Source: Chondrus crispus
Lineage: Eukaryota > Rhodophyta > Florideophyceae > Gigartinales > Gigartinaceae
Length of the DNA: 64,000 bases
NCBI RefSeq assembly: GCF_000350225.1
Contig: NW_005179082.1
Span: 62,001-126,000 of the forward strand
Direction of reading: 5' to 3'
This document shows positions 45,770-57,400 of the stretch, piece after piece. Numbering within the stretch: position 1 is the first letter of the stretch; each line of letters opens with the position of its first letter. The translations under genes were made by a program, and so were the position numbers. The notes under the pieces are model-generated. The model ran no database searches. It was not told the origin of the DNA and saw only the letters and a program-made list of their open reading frames with translations.

Positions 45770-45924
45770 AAGGGGGGGCCGATACAGTGGCATGCGGGCG
45801 GACGTCAAGGAATCACACTTGCGGAGGATAGGATGGAGCCGACCCATGACACGGCATGCGGGCAATTGTCGCCGCGGCGACACTGGACCAAATCGCAAAG
45901 CGGTGGGTAATTTTATTCAAATGC
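45745..45924 (-). mobile_element. Truncated LINE copy (3' end only) near the CDC48 3' end
   Basis: The core 45770-45899 is roughly 80 per cent identical by eye to the last part of the larger LINE at 48697-48829, on the same strand. Only about 130 bp remain, as expected for 5' truncation during target-primed reverse transcription. It is flanked by two 25-bp stretches, 45745-45769 and 45900-45924, that differ at one base. They may be a target-site duplication. However, part of the motif (ATTTTATTCAAAT) also occurs at the 3' end of the larger copy, so it may belong to the LINE itself. Confidence 0.65.
45912..45917 (-). promoter_or_regulatory. Possible poly(A) signal for CDC48
   Basis: AATAAA on the minus strand, about 120 nt after the CDC48 stop. 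It lies in the 25-bp repeat beside the truncated LINE, so the host gene may use a signal tied to the insertion. Confidence 0.3.
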
Positions 45925-46035
45925 TTTTTTTTTTTTTTTTTCTTTTTCAATCAATCAATGTCTCTTTACATGAAATCTCAAGTAGATGAGAGACGTGCTC
46001 CAGCATATTACAACGGCGGTAGTGGGAGAGAAAAA

Positions 46036-48507
<2,472 letters not shown>

Positions 48508-48676
48508 TTAAGTTAGACAACACGGAGGAGAGGGAGGGAGGAGGAAATCAGGTAGGCGTACAGGGCACAGATAGGAAATGTAACGCGGCAGTGACACAAG
48601 CGGATGAAGGAGTGCGATTATGAATCGCGGCGAATCAATGTGGAAGGCGGTAGTGGTGAAAGGGGGAAGGAGCGGG

Positions 48677-51341
48677 GGGTGATTTTATTCAAATTTTAGG
48701 GTGGGCCGATGCAGAATCATGCGGGCGGACGTCAAGGGCTTACACTTGTGCAGTACAGGGAGGAGCCGTCCCATGAAGCGGCATGCGGGCAAGCGTCGCC
48801 GAGGCGACACTGGACCAAATTGCATAGCTGAGGCGTTGCGCGAGGCGCGTTTTGGCGATGCCATATGTAGTCCCAGTGCGAGTAGCAATCTTATGCGCGA
48901 CGTCTTCAAGGACAGCTGTAGTTTGCGCGCTCCACGCGCCGAGCGTATCAAACGCGAGTGGCATGAAATGCCAGTCAAGCACGGGAAGCGGCGCAGCAGA
49001 CTCGAGATGCATAGCAGCACGGATGATGCGTTGGTGGGTCTGCACTTTGCTCGTGTGCGCGGCATCAGCGGCGCCGGCTACGGACCGAGCAGCGAGAGAA
49101 AGGTTGGCGGCTGTATACGGGTTTCGAATCGTGACATCATAGGCGGTCGGGCGGTCGGGAAGTGCTCCGGCGGGTGGCGGGGCCGGTTGCACAAGGATAT
49201 CTGCAGGGCGATGTGCAGTCCCTGGTATGAGGAACGGGACCTCACGGTCGCAGGCCAGGCCTGCTGCTCGGAACGCAAATCGGGCAAGAGTGTTTCTGAC
49301 AATATTGTGGCGATGTACGACGCCGTACCCATGCTTGCAATTGGCGGCGTGGTCTCCGCGCGCGTCCATTGCACGGCCGCAGTGAGAGCACGTTAGGGGG
49401 GAGCGGGAGTCGTCGTACACTGGCGTGTCCAGGTGGCGTCGGAGCATACAGGACCAGACCGCGCTTGATACTCTAGTAGTCAATGACGGGTGGGCGCAGA
49501 TAAACGATGCTCCTCCTGGAGCGAGAAGGGAGTTATATCGAGCGCGTCGGCGGACTGAAGTTGCGCTATGATAAGAAGGATTTGGATGTTGATCCCAAGC
49601 CCTCTTTTCCCAATACATCCTCGAGAAAGCTCCGTGGAGTGCCTGAGATAGGGTAAAGTGTACTCGTTCAGGTCGACTCAATAAAGCTTCTGGTTCGAAG
49701 GGGCCCAAGTCGGAGTAAGTGGAGAGGATACCTCGAGTTCGGACCTCGGGGTTCAGTGACGCAAGCACATGCACCAGATGCTTGCGAGCCATCGAACGAT
49801 AGAATGAAACACTTGGGTTTGAGGGCCCGTCTATTCGTATCGGGGCTGCTTCGAGGAGGCTAGCGGCGTGCGAGGCGTGCACAAAAGGAGCTAACGGCGT
49901 GAACCCATGACCACCGTGACGAAATGGGAGCCCAATTTGTACACATATAGACGAGGAGAGCGGAACATTATTGAATCGAGAGTATGCCGCACGTTGATCT
50001 TCATCAAACCGAAGGGCTGACGCCAGGGAAAGGCGGGGTGGAGTGAGCCGATACACGTGTTCAACGCGGCACACGGAGCCAGACAATCGGTGCAAATGGA
50101 AGCGTATCCGTGCATCAGGGATACTGTCGAGCAGCTTCAGAGAGTCAGAAACCGACTTGTTTTTGGTATCCAGATTGGTTCTGATAAAATCATCAGTACC
50201 GAGCGGGGCGCCTAAAATTACAATACCTCCCCCTGGCGAGACGGACAGGGGAAAAGAGCGGGTCAAGAGTTCGAGGAGGGGGGGCTGAGTTGTGGGCCAG
50301 AAGGCCCGACATTTGGAGACGTTCATGGAGAAGCCAATGCTGGGGCCAAAAATTTGAATTATTTTTAGCGCTTTCTTGACTTCTTGTATCGTGCCAATGA
50401 GGGTTCCGTCGTCAGCATACCATCTTTTGAGGAGGAGGTCGCAGTCCCTGCTGATGCGGCGGATGAGAGGTTGTACGGCCAAAGAGAACAGGAGCATGCC
50501 GGCGGGGTCTCCCTGCTGGGTGCCTTGCCGGCTTTTTAGCAGGGTTCGGGGACATGATGGCAGGACGAGGTCGGGTACAGTGCGTCCATAGATGAGGTTG
50601 AGAAAATGTGCAAGGCTTGGCGTTTCAATCGGCATCCGGTCGAGCATGGACTGTCGACTAAAGGTGTTAAACGCATTTGTGGCATCAACCGAGACGAGGA
50701 CATATTGGGGATCGCGACCGTGCCTCGTCATGAGCATGCGACAGTCATGCACAATGGCGTCCATACCGGACGGGACGCCATTGGCAAGCTGTTCCGGGGA
50801 CAGAAGGTCGCGTGTGTCATCGAGAGCGGCGGGTAGCAGGACCTTTGTGACTAGACGTCGAAGCGCCTGCCCCACGGCGATGGGTCTGATCTTGTCTGGT
50901 CTTGGTTGCAAAGGAATGAGGGTTGACGCGGCGAGTAGAGGAGCAGTGCTGTCAGGTATATCACCTCGGGCGAGACGGCGCACCAAGCGGGTCAGGACAG
51001 AGAGCCCTGTGACACCGGATTCTGGGCTCACTGTAGTGCGAGCGAGAAGTTGGAGCAGACGTGGCGAGAGGTGGTCGGGTCCAGCGGCGGAGCTGGGATT
51101 AAGGGATCGTGCGGCGCGCAGGACTTCGGTTTCTGTAATGTCTGGCGGTGGTGGAAGGGCGGTCGGTGGGAGCGCTTGTGTCGGGTGCACCGGGGAGGGG
51201 TGGAGGGTCTCGAGGGTGGTGCGCGTTGTTCTCTGCTGAAGGTCTGCTAATGGCTTGTCGGAGCGGTTTTGTTTGTTGAGACGAGCACGAATGGAAGTGT
51301 TAAAATAGGCATAATTTAACCCCCTGAATAGGGCAAGCCAC
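48677..51341 (-). mobile_element. LINE with restriction-like endonuclease, 5'-truncated, abutting tRNA-Gln
   Basis: Non-LTR retrotransposon on the minus strand. Its 3' end is at about 48677, where ATTTGAATAAAATCACC closes the 3' UTR, and its open reading frame runs right to the first bases of a tRNA-Gln gene at 51343. No ATG occurs in the first 150 or so codons, so the 5' part of the element is missing. A fragment of the same family lies downstream of CDC48. Known for such elements: insertion by nicking the target and copying the RNA from the nick. The open frame suggests it is young. Confidence 0.8.
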
Positions 51342-51346
51342 GGTTC
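48740..51346 (-). CDS. LINE ORF: reverse transcriptase with C-terminal REL-type endonuclease
   Basis: An open frame of about 868 codons. Its N-terminal end reaches the antisense strand of the tRNA, where a stop lies at 51347-51349. RT motifs: SSAAGPDHLSPRLLQLL; VSVDATNAFN (motif A, catalytic Asp); GTQQGDPAGMLLFSLAVQPL (motif B); KRWYADDGTLIGT (motif C); MNVSKC (motif D); ILGAPLG (motif E). The C-terminal part has a CSHC...GDHAANC zinc-binding cluster, then RHN, RPADI and YDVTIRNP, the layout of the restriction-like endonuclease of R2/CRE/NeSL-type LINEs. A further FMPLAFDTLGAW segment is common in algal and oomycete relatives. The frame has no internal stop. N-terminal DNA-binding fingers, expected in R2-like proteins, are absent, probably because of 5' truncation. 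Confidence 0.85.
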   Translation of the reverse strand, partial: EPWLALFRGLNYAYFNTSIRARLNKQNRSDKPLADLQQRTTRTTLETLHPSPVHPTQALPPTALPPPPDITETEVLRAARSLNPSSAAGPDHLSPRLLQLLARTTVSPESGVTGLSVLTRLVRRLARGDIPDSTAPLLAASTLIPLQPRPDKIRPIAVGQALRRLVTKVLLPAALDDTRDLLSPEQLANGVPSGMDAIVHDCRMLMTRHGRDPQYVLVSVDATNAFNTFSRQSMLDRMPIETPSLAHFLNLIYGRTVPDLVLPSCPRTLLKSRQGTQQGDPAGMLLFSLAVQPLIRRISRDCDLLLKRWYADDGTLIGTIQEVKKALKIIQIFGPSIGFSMNVSKCRAFWPTTQPPLLELLTRSFPLSVSPGGGIVILGAPLGTDDFIRTNLDTKNKSVSDSLKLLDSIPDARIRFHLHRLSGSVCRVEHVYRLTPPRLSLASALRFDEDQRAAYSRFNNVPLSSSICVQIGLPFRHGGHGFTPLAPFVHASHAASLLEAAPIRIDGPSNPSVSFYRSMARKHLVHVLASLNPEVRTRGILSTYSDLGPFEPEALLSRPERVHFTLSQALHGAFSRMYWEKRAWDQHPNPSYHSATSVRRRARYNSLLAPGGASFICAHPSLTTRVSSAVWSCMLRRHLDTPVYDDSRSPLTCSHCGRAMDARGDHAANCKHGYGVVHRHNIVRNTLARFAFRAAGLACDREVPFLIPGTAHRPADILVQPAPPPAGALPDRPTAYDVTIRNPYTAANLSLAARSVAGAADAAHTSKVQTHQRIIRAAMHLESAAPLPVLDWHFMPLAFDTLGAWSAQTTAVLEDVAHKIATRTGTTYGIAKTRLAQRLSYAIWSSVASATLARMPLHGTAPPCTAQV

Positions 51347-51415
51347 CTATTGTGTAGTTGGTTAGCACGCGAGACTCTGAATCTCGAAGCCTGGGTTCAA
51401 GTCCCAGTAGGAACT
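51343..51415 (+). tRNA. tRNA-Gln (CUG)
   Basis: A complete 73-nt cloverleaf. The acceptor stem is GTTCCTA with TAGGAAC plus discriminator T. The D arm is GTG-TAGTTGGTTAG-CAC. The anticodon stem CGAGA/TCTCG closes a CTCTGAA loop with anticodon CTG. The T arm is CTGGG-TTCAAGT-CCCAG. The sequence agrees with eukaryotic tRNA-Gln (A box and B box intact); CCA is not encoded and no intron is present. All stems pair without mismatch, so it should be functional. The LINE's truncated 5' end lies one or two bases upstream on the opposite strand. Confidence 0.95.
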
Positions 51416-52380
51416 CAGCCTGGCACAGGTGTCAATTTTTTTGCCACGGGATTGCGTTGTTTCCTAGAATCAGGACTTCAACAGCAGCAGCCATTTATTT
51501 TGAGCGGATCCATCGTTCTCTTTAATTGGGAAATGTTTGAGAGCCATCTTCAAACCAAAGCAACAGTCTCAACGGGCCATGTGGGAATAGCCACAGCACC
51601 ATAATTTTTTGCAGTTGGGCCGCTCTCCCACCTACCAAATGCATTCGCAGCCAAACCGGAGAAGGCAGATCCATCACACTGCGCTTCGTCTAACCCCCGT
51701 GCTGCGCCCACATGCCACCGCATCTTGTATGGAGTATGTCTGTGAAAAACTACTTGTGTTTTGTAGTTCTTTAAGCACCATGTTCTGTAATGTTTGCTGT
51801 AGAGCAAACGCCATCTCACTATTTAAAAAGAGGCTAACTACATCGATTTGCGAAAAGAATGACGTGAAATGGTGCTGCGTTGCAATGGAGATCACTTTTA
51901 CCTCATATACGCAACTACTTCATGCCGCAGCCTAAAATCTATGGTGCTCACTTGTTTTTGATAGGTCTTATAGAAATACTCGGAATGAAGCACTGAATCA
52001 CAAAATCCAATCGCGTTCCTTGCAATGCAAGCATCTCTGGGAAATATGCAAGTATCGCGAATCCCTGTCCATCGGCGGTACTTCTACGCCTAATCGTAGT
52101 AACCTTCCCTTCTCTGCACCGGTAGTTTTTGTGGCTTGAAACGGACACCTGATTTCGAACGTCCGGCTCGGATTATGTAGCACAAGTAATGCGTGTCTGC
52201 CTGCACGTGGATTGCGTTCTCCCAATGGGCCGCTCATTGCACGGACATGAACTTTTTGATATATCTTCCAGTATGCCTACACGTACTGTGTGCATTTTTG
52301 CAGCAAACAGGCTCATGTACATGTTTAACTGAGGTGCTGTGCCACTCGAGTCATGTCTTGTTTATTCTTTTTGGTTGCTG
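51416..52380. other. No gene seen
   Basis: Only short frames without recognisable domains downstream of the tRNA. Confidence 0.5.
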
Positions 52381-52381
52381 G

Positions 52382-52427
52382 CCTTGTCATTTTTACTAGG
52401 TACGATTACCTAGTACAAATGACAAGG
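52382..52427. repeat. 46-bp hairpin-forming inverted repeat
   Basis: Arms of 21 bp (52382-52402 and 52407-52427) with one mismatch and a CGAT loop. Confidence 0.95.
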
Positions 52428-53620
52428 AATTTGAAAAGTTGTGAGACCATCCTCTCGGGTACTTACAAATCCCAACTTAAAAGCTTCTTCGTGGTGGCTG
52501 GACTTCGTGGACCCTCTGGATGACTGCTGCACTCACTGAACACAGCACTACAGTATGTAGGAGACTTTGGGCACTACATGGTATCGGGGTTGCGACACGA
52601 GGAAGATATGATGGTCTGTCCGATGGCGAAGCACCACTAGTGACGGTACTTGATGTGGAGAAGAATGCACATGTGAAATCGCCGAATCCATCAGTGTTAT
52701 GCCTGATCTCCCTTGTACAAGAGCCTATGAGTGTTTTCTCGCTCCCGTTCACGAATACCTCTTTAGACGTCATGTGTTCCAGTCTTAGAGCCAGCCAGCA
52801 ATCCGCCCAAAGGCTAAGTTCGTACAAGGCATTTTGATTCTCGTAAGCAGGCAGCAGGTGCGGACGTTGCGTGCACATATGACGCAACCATTCATGATGC
52901 AGTGTAAGAGGCACCATATGACCAGAAGCCTCCATGTCACTTGAAATTCTCTCCATCACTGGCTGCAAGTAGCATTCTCCGACCACTCCTTGTAAATGGG
53001 AATGTACAAAACTGAGCTACGCATGGCTTCTGCTTTCGCTCTCAGCCGTTTCACCACATCCGTACAAAGAGGCCATGGACACTGGCAATGGATCCTTTTG
53101 AATCATGAATCAACTATCTCCTCTTTTATTCGATACAGGTGCGAAGCGATGCCTGCGCTGACTGAAAACGAAACCACTCATCGAAAATCGTATCAGAACT
53201 AATGTTACAAGAGATGCCCGTCGCTTTTTTGTATCTCCGTGCATGAATGTGCACGGCGCCATCTCACAAATGCCTTTAGTGGAAGCACATTTCACACCTG
53301 ATGGTTCTTCTACTCGCTTGTTGATCGAACTATTGACTTTTATTTTTCGTTCCAAGTAAGTTTGATGAGCAGGGAGGTGAGTCTTGGTTCCAAGGCCTGG
53401 GCCGTGTTCTCAGTGGTTCAAAAGTGTAGTACTGACAATACTCAATGCAGACACACCATGGTTTTCTAGTACAATTTGCACAAGTTGAAGCACCTCTTCT
53501 TCTTAGTACCACCCATAGGGCCTAGATACTGTACGTAGGAGTACACGCATCAGTCTTCTTCTCTTTAGAGGAGAGAAGCTGAAACCAGTCTCAAGTCTCT
53601 GCATTTCCATTTTTGCTTTA
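52428..53620 (-). other. Unrecognised ORF in otherwise empty sequence
   Basis: A 169-codon minus-strand ORF at 52477-52986 (ISSDMEASGHMVPLTLHHEW, then LYELSLWADCWLALRLEH) is the only sizeable frame. Composition is protein-like in its first half and Ser/Thr-rich in the second. No domain is recognised and no continuation is visible upstream. It may be a fragment of a dead transposon gene. Confidence 0.25.
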
Positions 53621-53766
53621 GGAGCGATAGCATATCATACTCCTCATTGTGACTCCTAAAGCATTTTTGCTTTGATACATTGACTCCTAAAGCATTTTTG
53701 CTATGTTTACAATGTGACTCCTAAAGCATTTTTGCTTTAGGAGTCACAATGATATGCTATCGCTCC
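53621..53766. repeat. Foldback element with three internal repeat units
   Basis: The outer arms GGAGCGATAGCATATCAT (53621-53638) and their perfect complement (53749-53766) enclose three direct copies of GACTCCTAAAGCATTTTTGC, the last of which continues into its own inverted copy (GTGACTCCTAAAGCA with complement, 4-nt loop). The whole could fold into one long branched hairpin. It resembles a miniature foldback transposon or a product of repeated template switching. No open reading frame is maintained. Confidence 0.9.
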
Positions 53767-54404
53767 ATATGGTGTCACAACAGGTTACACGCATTTTCGA
53801 CATGAACGTGGCCTTCCTTCTTTGCTTATGTGTACAGCCTTCGGTTTCTTGCATCGAATGCAGTCTACTTTTGGCAATTTTTGATGACGAAACTTTTTTG
53901 ATGTATGATTGGCTTGGCTGCAGGCAGCTAGTTCCCTGCTCAGTTGAGATACACATAAAGCTTGCATGAATAGTAGAGTTGAGACGGTATGCCATCGCAC
54001 AATGCTCAACATACAAATACGGCGTGTACGAGCATCCAGTGTTTCTTTCCCAACTGTAGCACTCTGCAAGAGCCTTCTGCGCAAAGTGGAGCTCCAGTGT
54101 TGGTTGTGTCTGCGAGGTATGAGTGAGATGATGATGCTTACATGCACAATAAGAGCTCATTCGCAGAAACGACGTAAGCCGCATAGCAAACTCTTTTTCT
54201 GGACGTAAATGAACGATAAACACTTAAGGCGGTACCCACAATATTTACAAATAATCTTAACACGTCGTATCTGACCCCTATTGGCGTCACATTTCGCATC
54301 TCCTGGCAGTGAGACCACTCAACAAATCAATAATCTCGTCCTGAGGTCGATATGGATGCCTCCTTCTAATCATCTTGTAACATGCTCAGTAAGGGGCGCG
54401 ACAA
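53767..54404. other. No gene seen; 3' flank of MED13
   Basis: Short frames on both strands without recognisable domains. The MED13 3' UTR should begin at the right edge. Confidence 0.5.
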
Positions 54405-57400
54405 CTATTTTAGGCCCAATATATCTGGTCCGAAAGCAGATGCGTGCACAAATTCTACTTGCCTTTGAAATCTTCGAACCACATCGAGATGAATGGGATA
54501 GCTGCTCATCCAGTGGCTCTGGGGCCAACTCGGCGGTGCGCCGACATACCTCAAGTCATGAAAGTTTGACGCAATATTGCTTGCAATGGTTTCGACAGCA
54601 GCGGCGTCCCACGGCGACCTGTCGTCGACCATGTCTTCGCCCTGTCGTTCTTTTCCGTAGTGACGGAACACATTCAGCTGAATGGCTGTGATGTCCTTCT
54701 CCTCGAAGCGCGCAAGAACAGCACTAGCGAGGGGCTTCCGCCGTCCTGATGTTGAATCAAGGGATACGAGCACAAATCCACATTGATTGGTGTCACTCTT
54801 TTCCCCTGGTGCTAACAGGAATTGCTCGTCGGCCTCACAAACGTTCAGAATTGAGACGGATGAGATGCCTGGCATTTTGGTTTCGAGAGAAATGCTAGGT
54901 TTGGAAGTTGCCCCGGGGTTGGCATGGTGCAAATTTCCTGGTGTTGCTGGCGTGGGGTGATCACTGTACAAGTCCGCTATATCTTCCCCTCTTGGTTGAT
55001 CAACGAGCGGTGGAAATCTTCTGATGACCTTCTCATCTGGCTGGTCTTCACTATGTTTGTCCGCTGAGGCGGCTTTAGCGCGCATTACTTTGGCCAGCAC
55101 CCATTCCCAGTCATCTACTTCGCCCTCAACAAGAGGTCCAAGCTTAGTGACAGTCGCATGAATATCTTTGACGTACGGAATCTTCCATCGCTGCCCTCTT
55201 ACCCACATGCACCAAAACGCTTTTCTCCTAGAAGCCGCTACAGCGAACTTGGATATCGGAACTGTCGCAATGTCAAGCATTTCGCCTCTCTGCGACGTCC
55301 AAACGAAGACGTAGCGAGATGAGCTCTCGCAGAACGAATACGCCAAGTGCAATACAATGTCTGCACGCGCATCTACTTGGCCCAAGTGCTTTCCGACTCC
55401 AGATAGTACAATGGCGGGCTCATGGAGAAACGATGGTGAGAGGGCCACGCTTTGATCTATAAATGCATGAGGTAATGCTGCCGAGTTTGTCGGTGGGCTT
55501 CCGACGTTCTCCTCAGTTAATGTGCCCTTAGGAGACACTGGAGCAGCAGGGGGGGCCCCAGGAGATTCAGCGACGATATCTGGAGTCATAGGAGACATCA
55601 AATCGTCGGGCATAAGCGCTGTGCGCGCAATAACTCCTGCGACATCTCCGTCGATGAGCGATGTCCGCACCCGTTTCGACCGAATGGAAGAGAACACTGC
55701 AAACGAAACGGCTTTCATGAGTTGAGGTCGGAGAGATTTCTCAAGCAAACACCGAATTTGTACATGACCACAGAGCTGGCGATTCACAACTTCCCTCGGC
55801 AGCACGCGCACAGTGATGGACACAACACTCTTTGAAGCCGGAGAAGACCTCCATGGGGCTGGTGGTAGTGAGCCTCCTAATACATTTGATCCAAACATGG
55901 CGACTGTAGATGGGACTGTCCCAGGTATTGAACTCACCAAAGGGGCTACAGCTTTCAAAAGGGCAACATTTGCAGCCATGTCACCATTCTCGTAGGGCGA
56001 CACGATATAAGCCACAATATTCGTGGCTACCCCACTTGCATTCTTCCTGTGCTCTCTTGTTACTGCGTCCAATTTCGTGCAGAGCCCTGTGATGGCTAGG
56101 TGGTACTGTTCAGCCATGGCCTTGTCCACATCACTCAATAGATCTGGGTTCTTCATTAGCCCTCTTGGATCCGGCTTAACCATCGAGTTGGAAATTAAGG
56201 TTACAGCATCAAACGGCATTGCTGAATGTCGACCAAATGAGCATTCTTCGTAAGCCGCGGAAAGGTCTCGAAGGAATAGTCTGACGTCGCTTTCCATGTC
56301 TTTCGGAGCGACTGCTACATATTCGACATTTTTCCGCTCACTGTAGGGTTCGAGCCCGGTCTTTTCCCATAGAGGAAGAACGCCGCTCGGGGTCTCGATC
56401 CAATCGTTGTTGTATCCAACGCACACGCGGGGACGCTCCAAGGGAAACACAGAAGAATTGCCCCCAAGTACGTCGTTCACTGAGAGGGGGCCGCGTATCT
56501 CCATGGCCGGTACTTCCTTGTGTAGGCTGCGCAGTTCAGCCGAGCAGCTTCCGAAAGCTCGGCTGGTATTCAGTATGCGGGGTAGGCCGTGGACGACACA
56601 TCTCACGGTGGCTGACGACACGGTATTTTGACTCTCTTCTCTTGGTGCTGGGTCCTGCCGGCTACCCAACGCGAAAGCCTTCCTTTTCTGGGAAACTTTT
56701 TCGTCTCGGAAAAGGTCGAGTTCGCTCATGGAGAAAGCCTGCATTTCCAGAATTGTCAAAAGCGCGAGCATTTCTCTCTCGCGCTTCGCAACGGCAACAG
56801 GTAAGCTGACAGGAGAGGCCACTTGAGTAATTGGCTGTGACCTCGAAGCCGCAGAGTTCGGAGGCTTTATGTCCCCATCGTGCGATTCTGTCGATTTGGC
56901 ACCCACATCCTCGCGAAGAGGCTCACCGGACTCGCTGTTTTCTGCAGCAGCTGACGGCGACTCTGATTCGTACGACACGGGAGAAAAGGACAGGGGTAGC
57001 AACTGGCTTGAAGCAAGAACCATACACGCGCTCACACAATCAACCGCAACCATGTCCACGATCTTGACCGAAGATGGTTCGCTCTTGCCGCTGTGTCCTT
57101 TTGCTTGCCAATCCGTGTGCCCAGTTGCATGAGCGCTGTGCTTTCGACTCTCTTCCACAATGTTTTCGGTCTTGCCGTTCGCATTCCTTCCTACCCCACT
57201 ATAGATGTTGCTGTTGGTGGGGCGAGTCTCTTCATCTTCGCAATCAGAAGAGTCGCTGTCTTCACTGTCCGAAAGTGTTAATGTAGATTCTCGAGTGAAT
57301 GGTTTCCCGGTCTTTCGCAGCCGCATAAACGCCTTCAGTTTTCTTCGCGGGATGTACATATCCATGAGACTCAGTCGGCTCGGCTCTGAATACGCCTTGC

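Noticed and set aside
50592-51239. 215-codon plus-strand frame over the LINE
   Set aside because: Shadow of the LINE ORF with no domain of its own.
51343-51415. tRNA as part of a LINE-tRNA template-switch chimera
   Set aside because: In such a chimera the tRNA would lie on the LINE's sense strand; here it is on the opposite strand and is a perfect gene.
53744-54223. 159-codon minus-strand ORF downstream of MED13
   Set aside because: No domain, high Cys/His/Ser content, and it begins inside non-conserved flank; likely chance.
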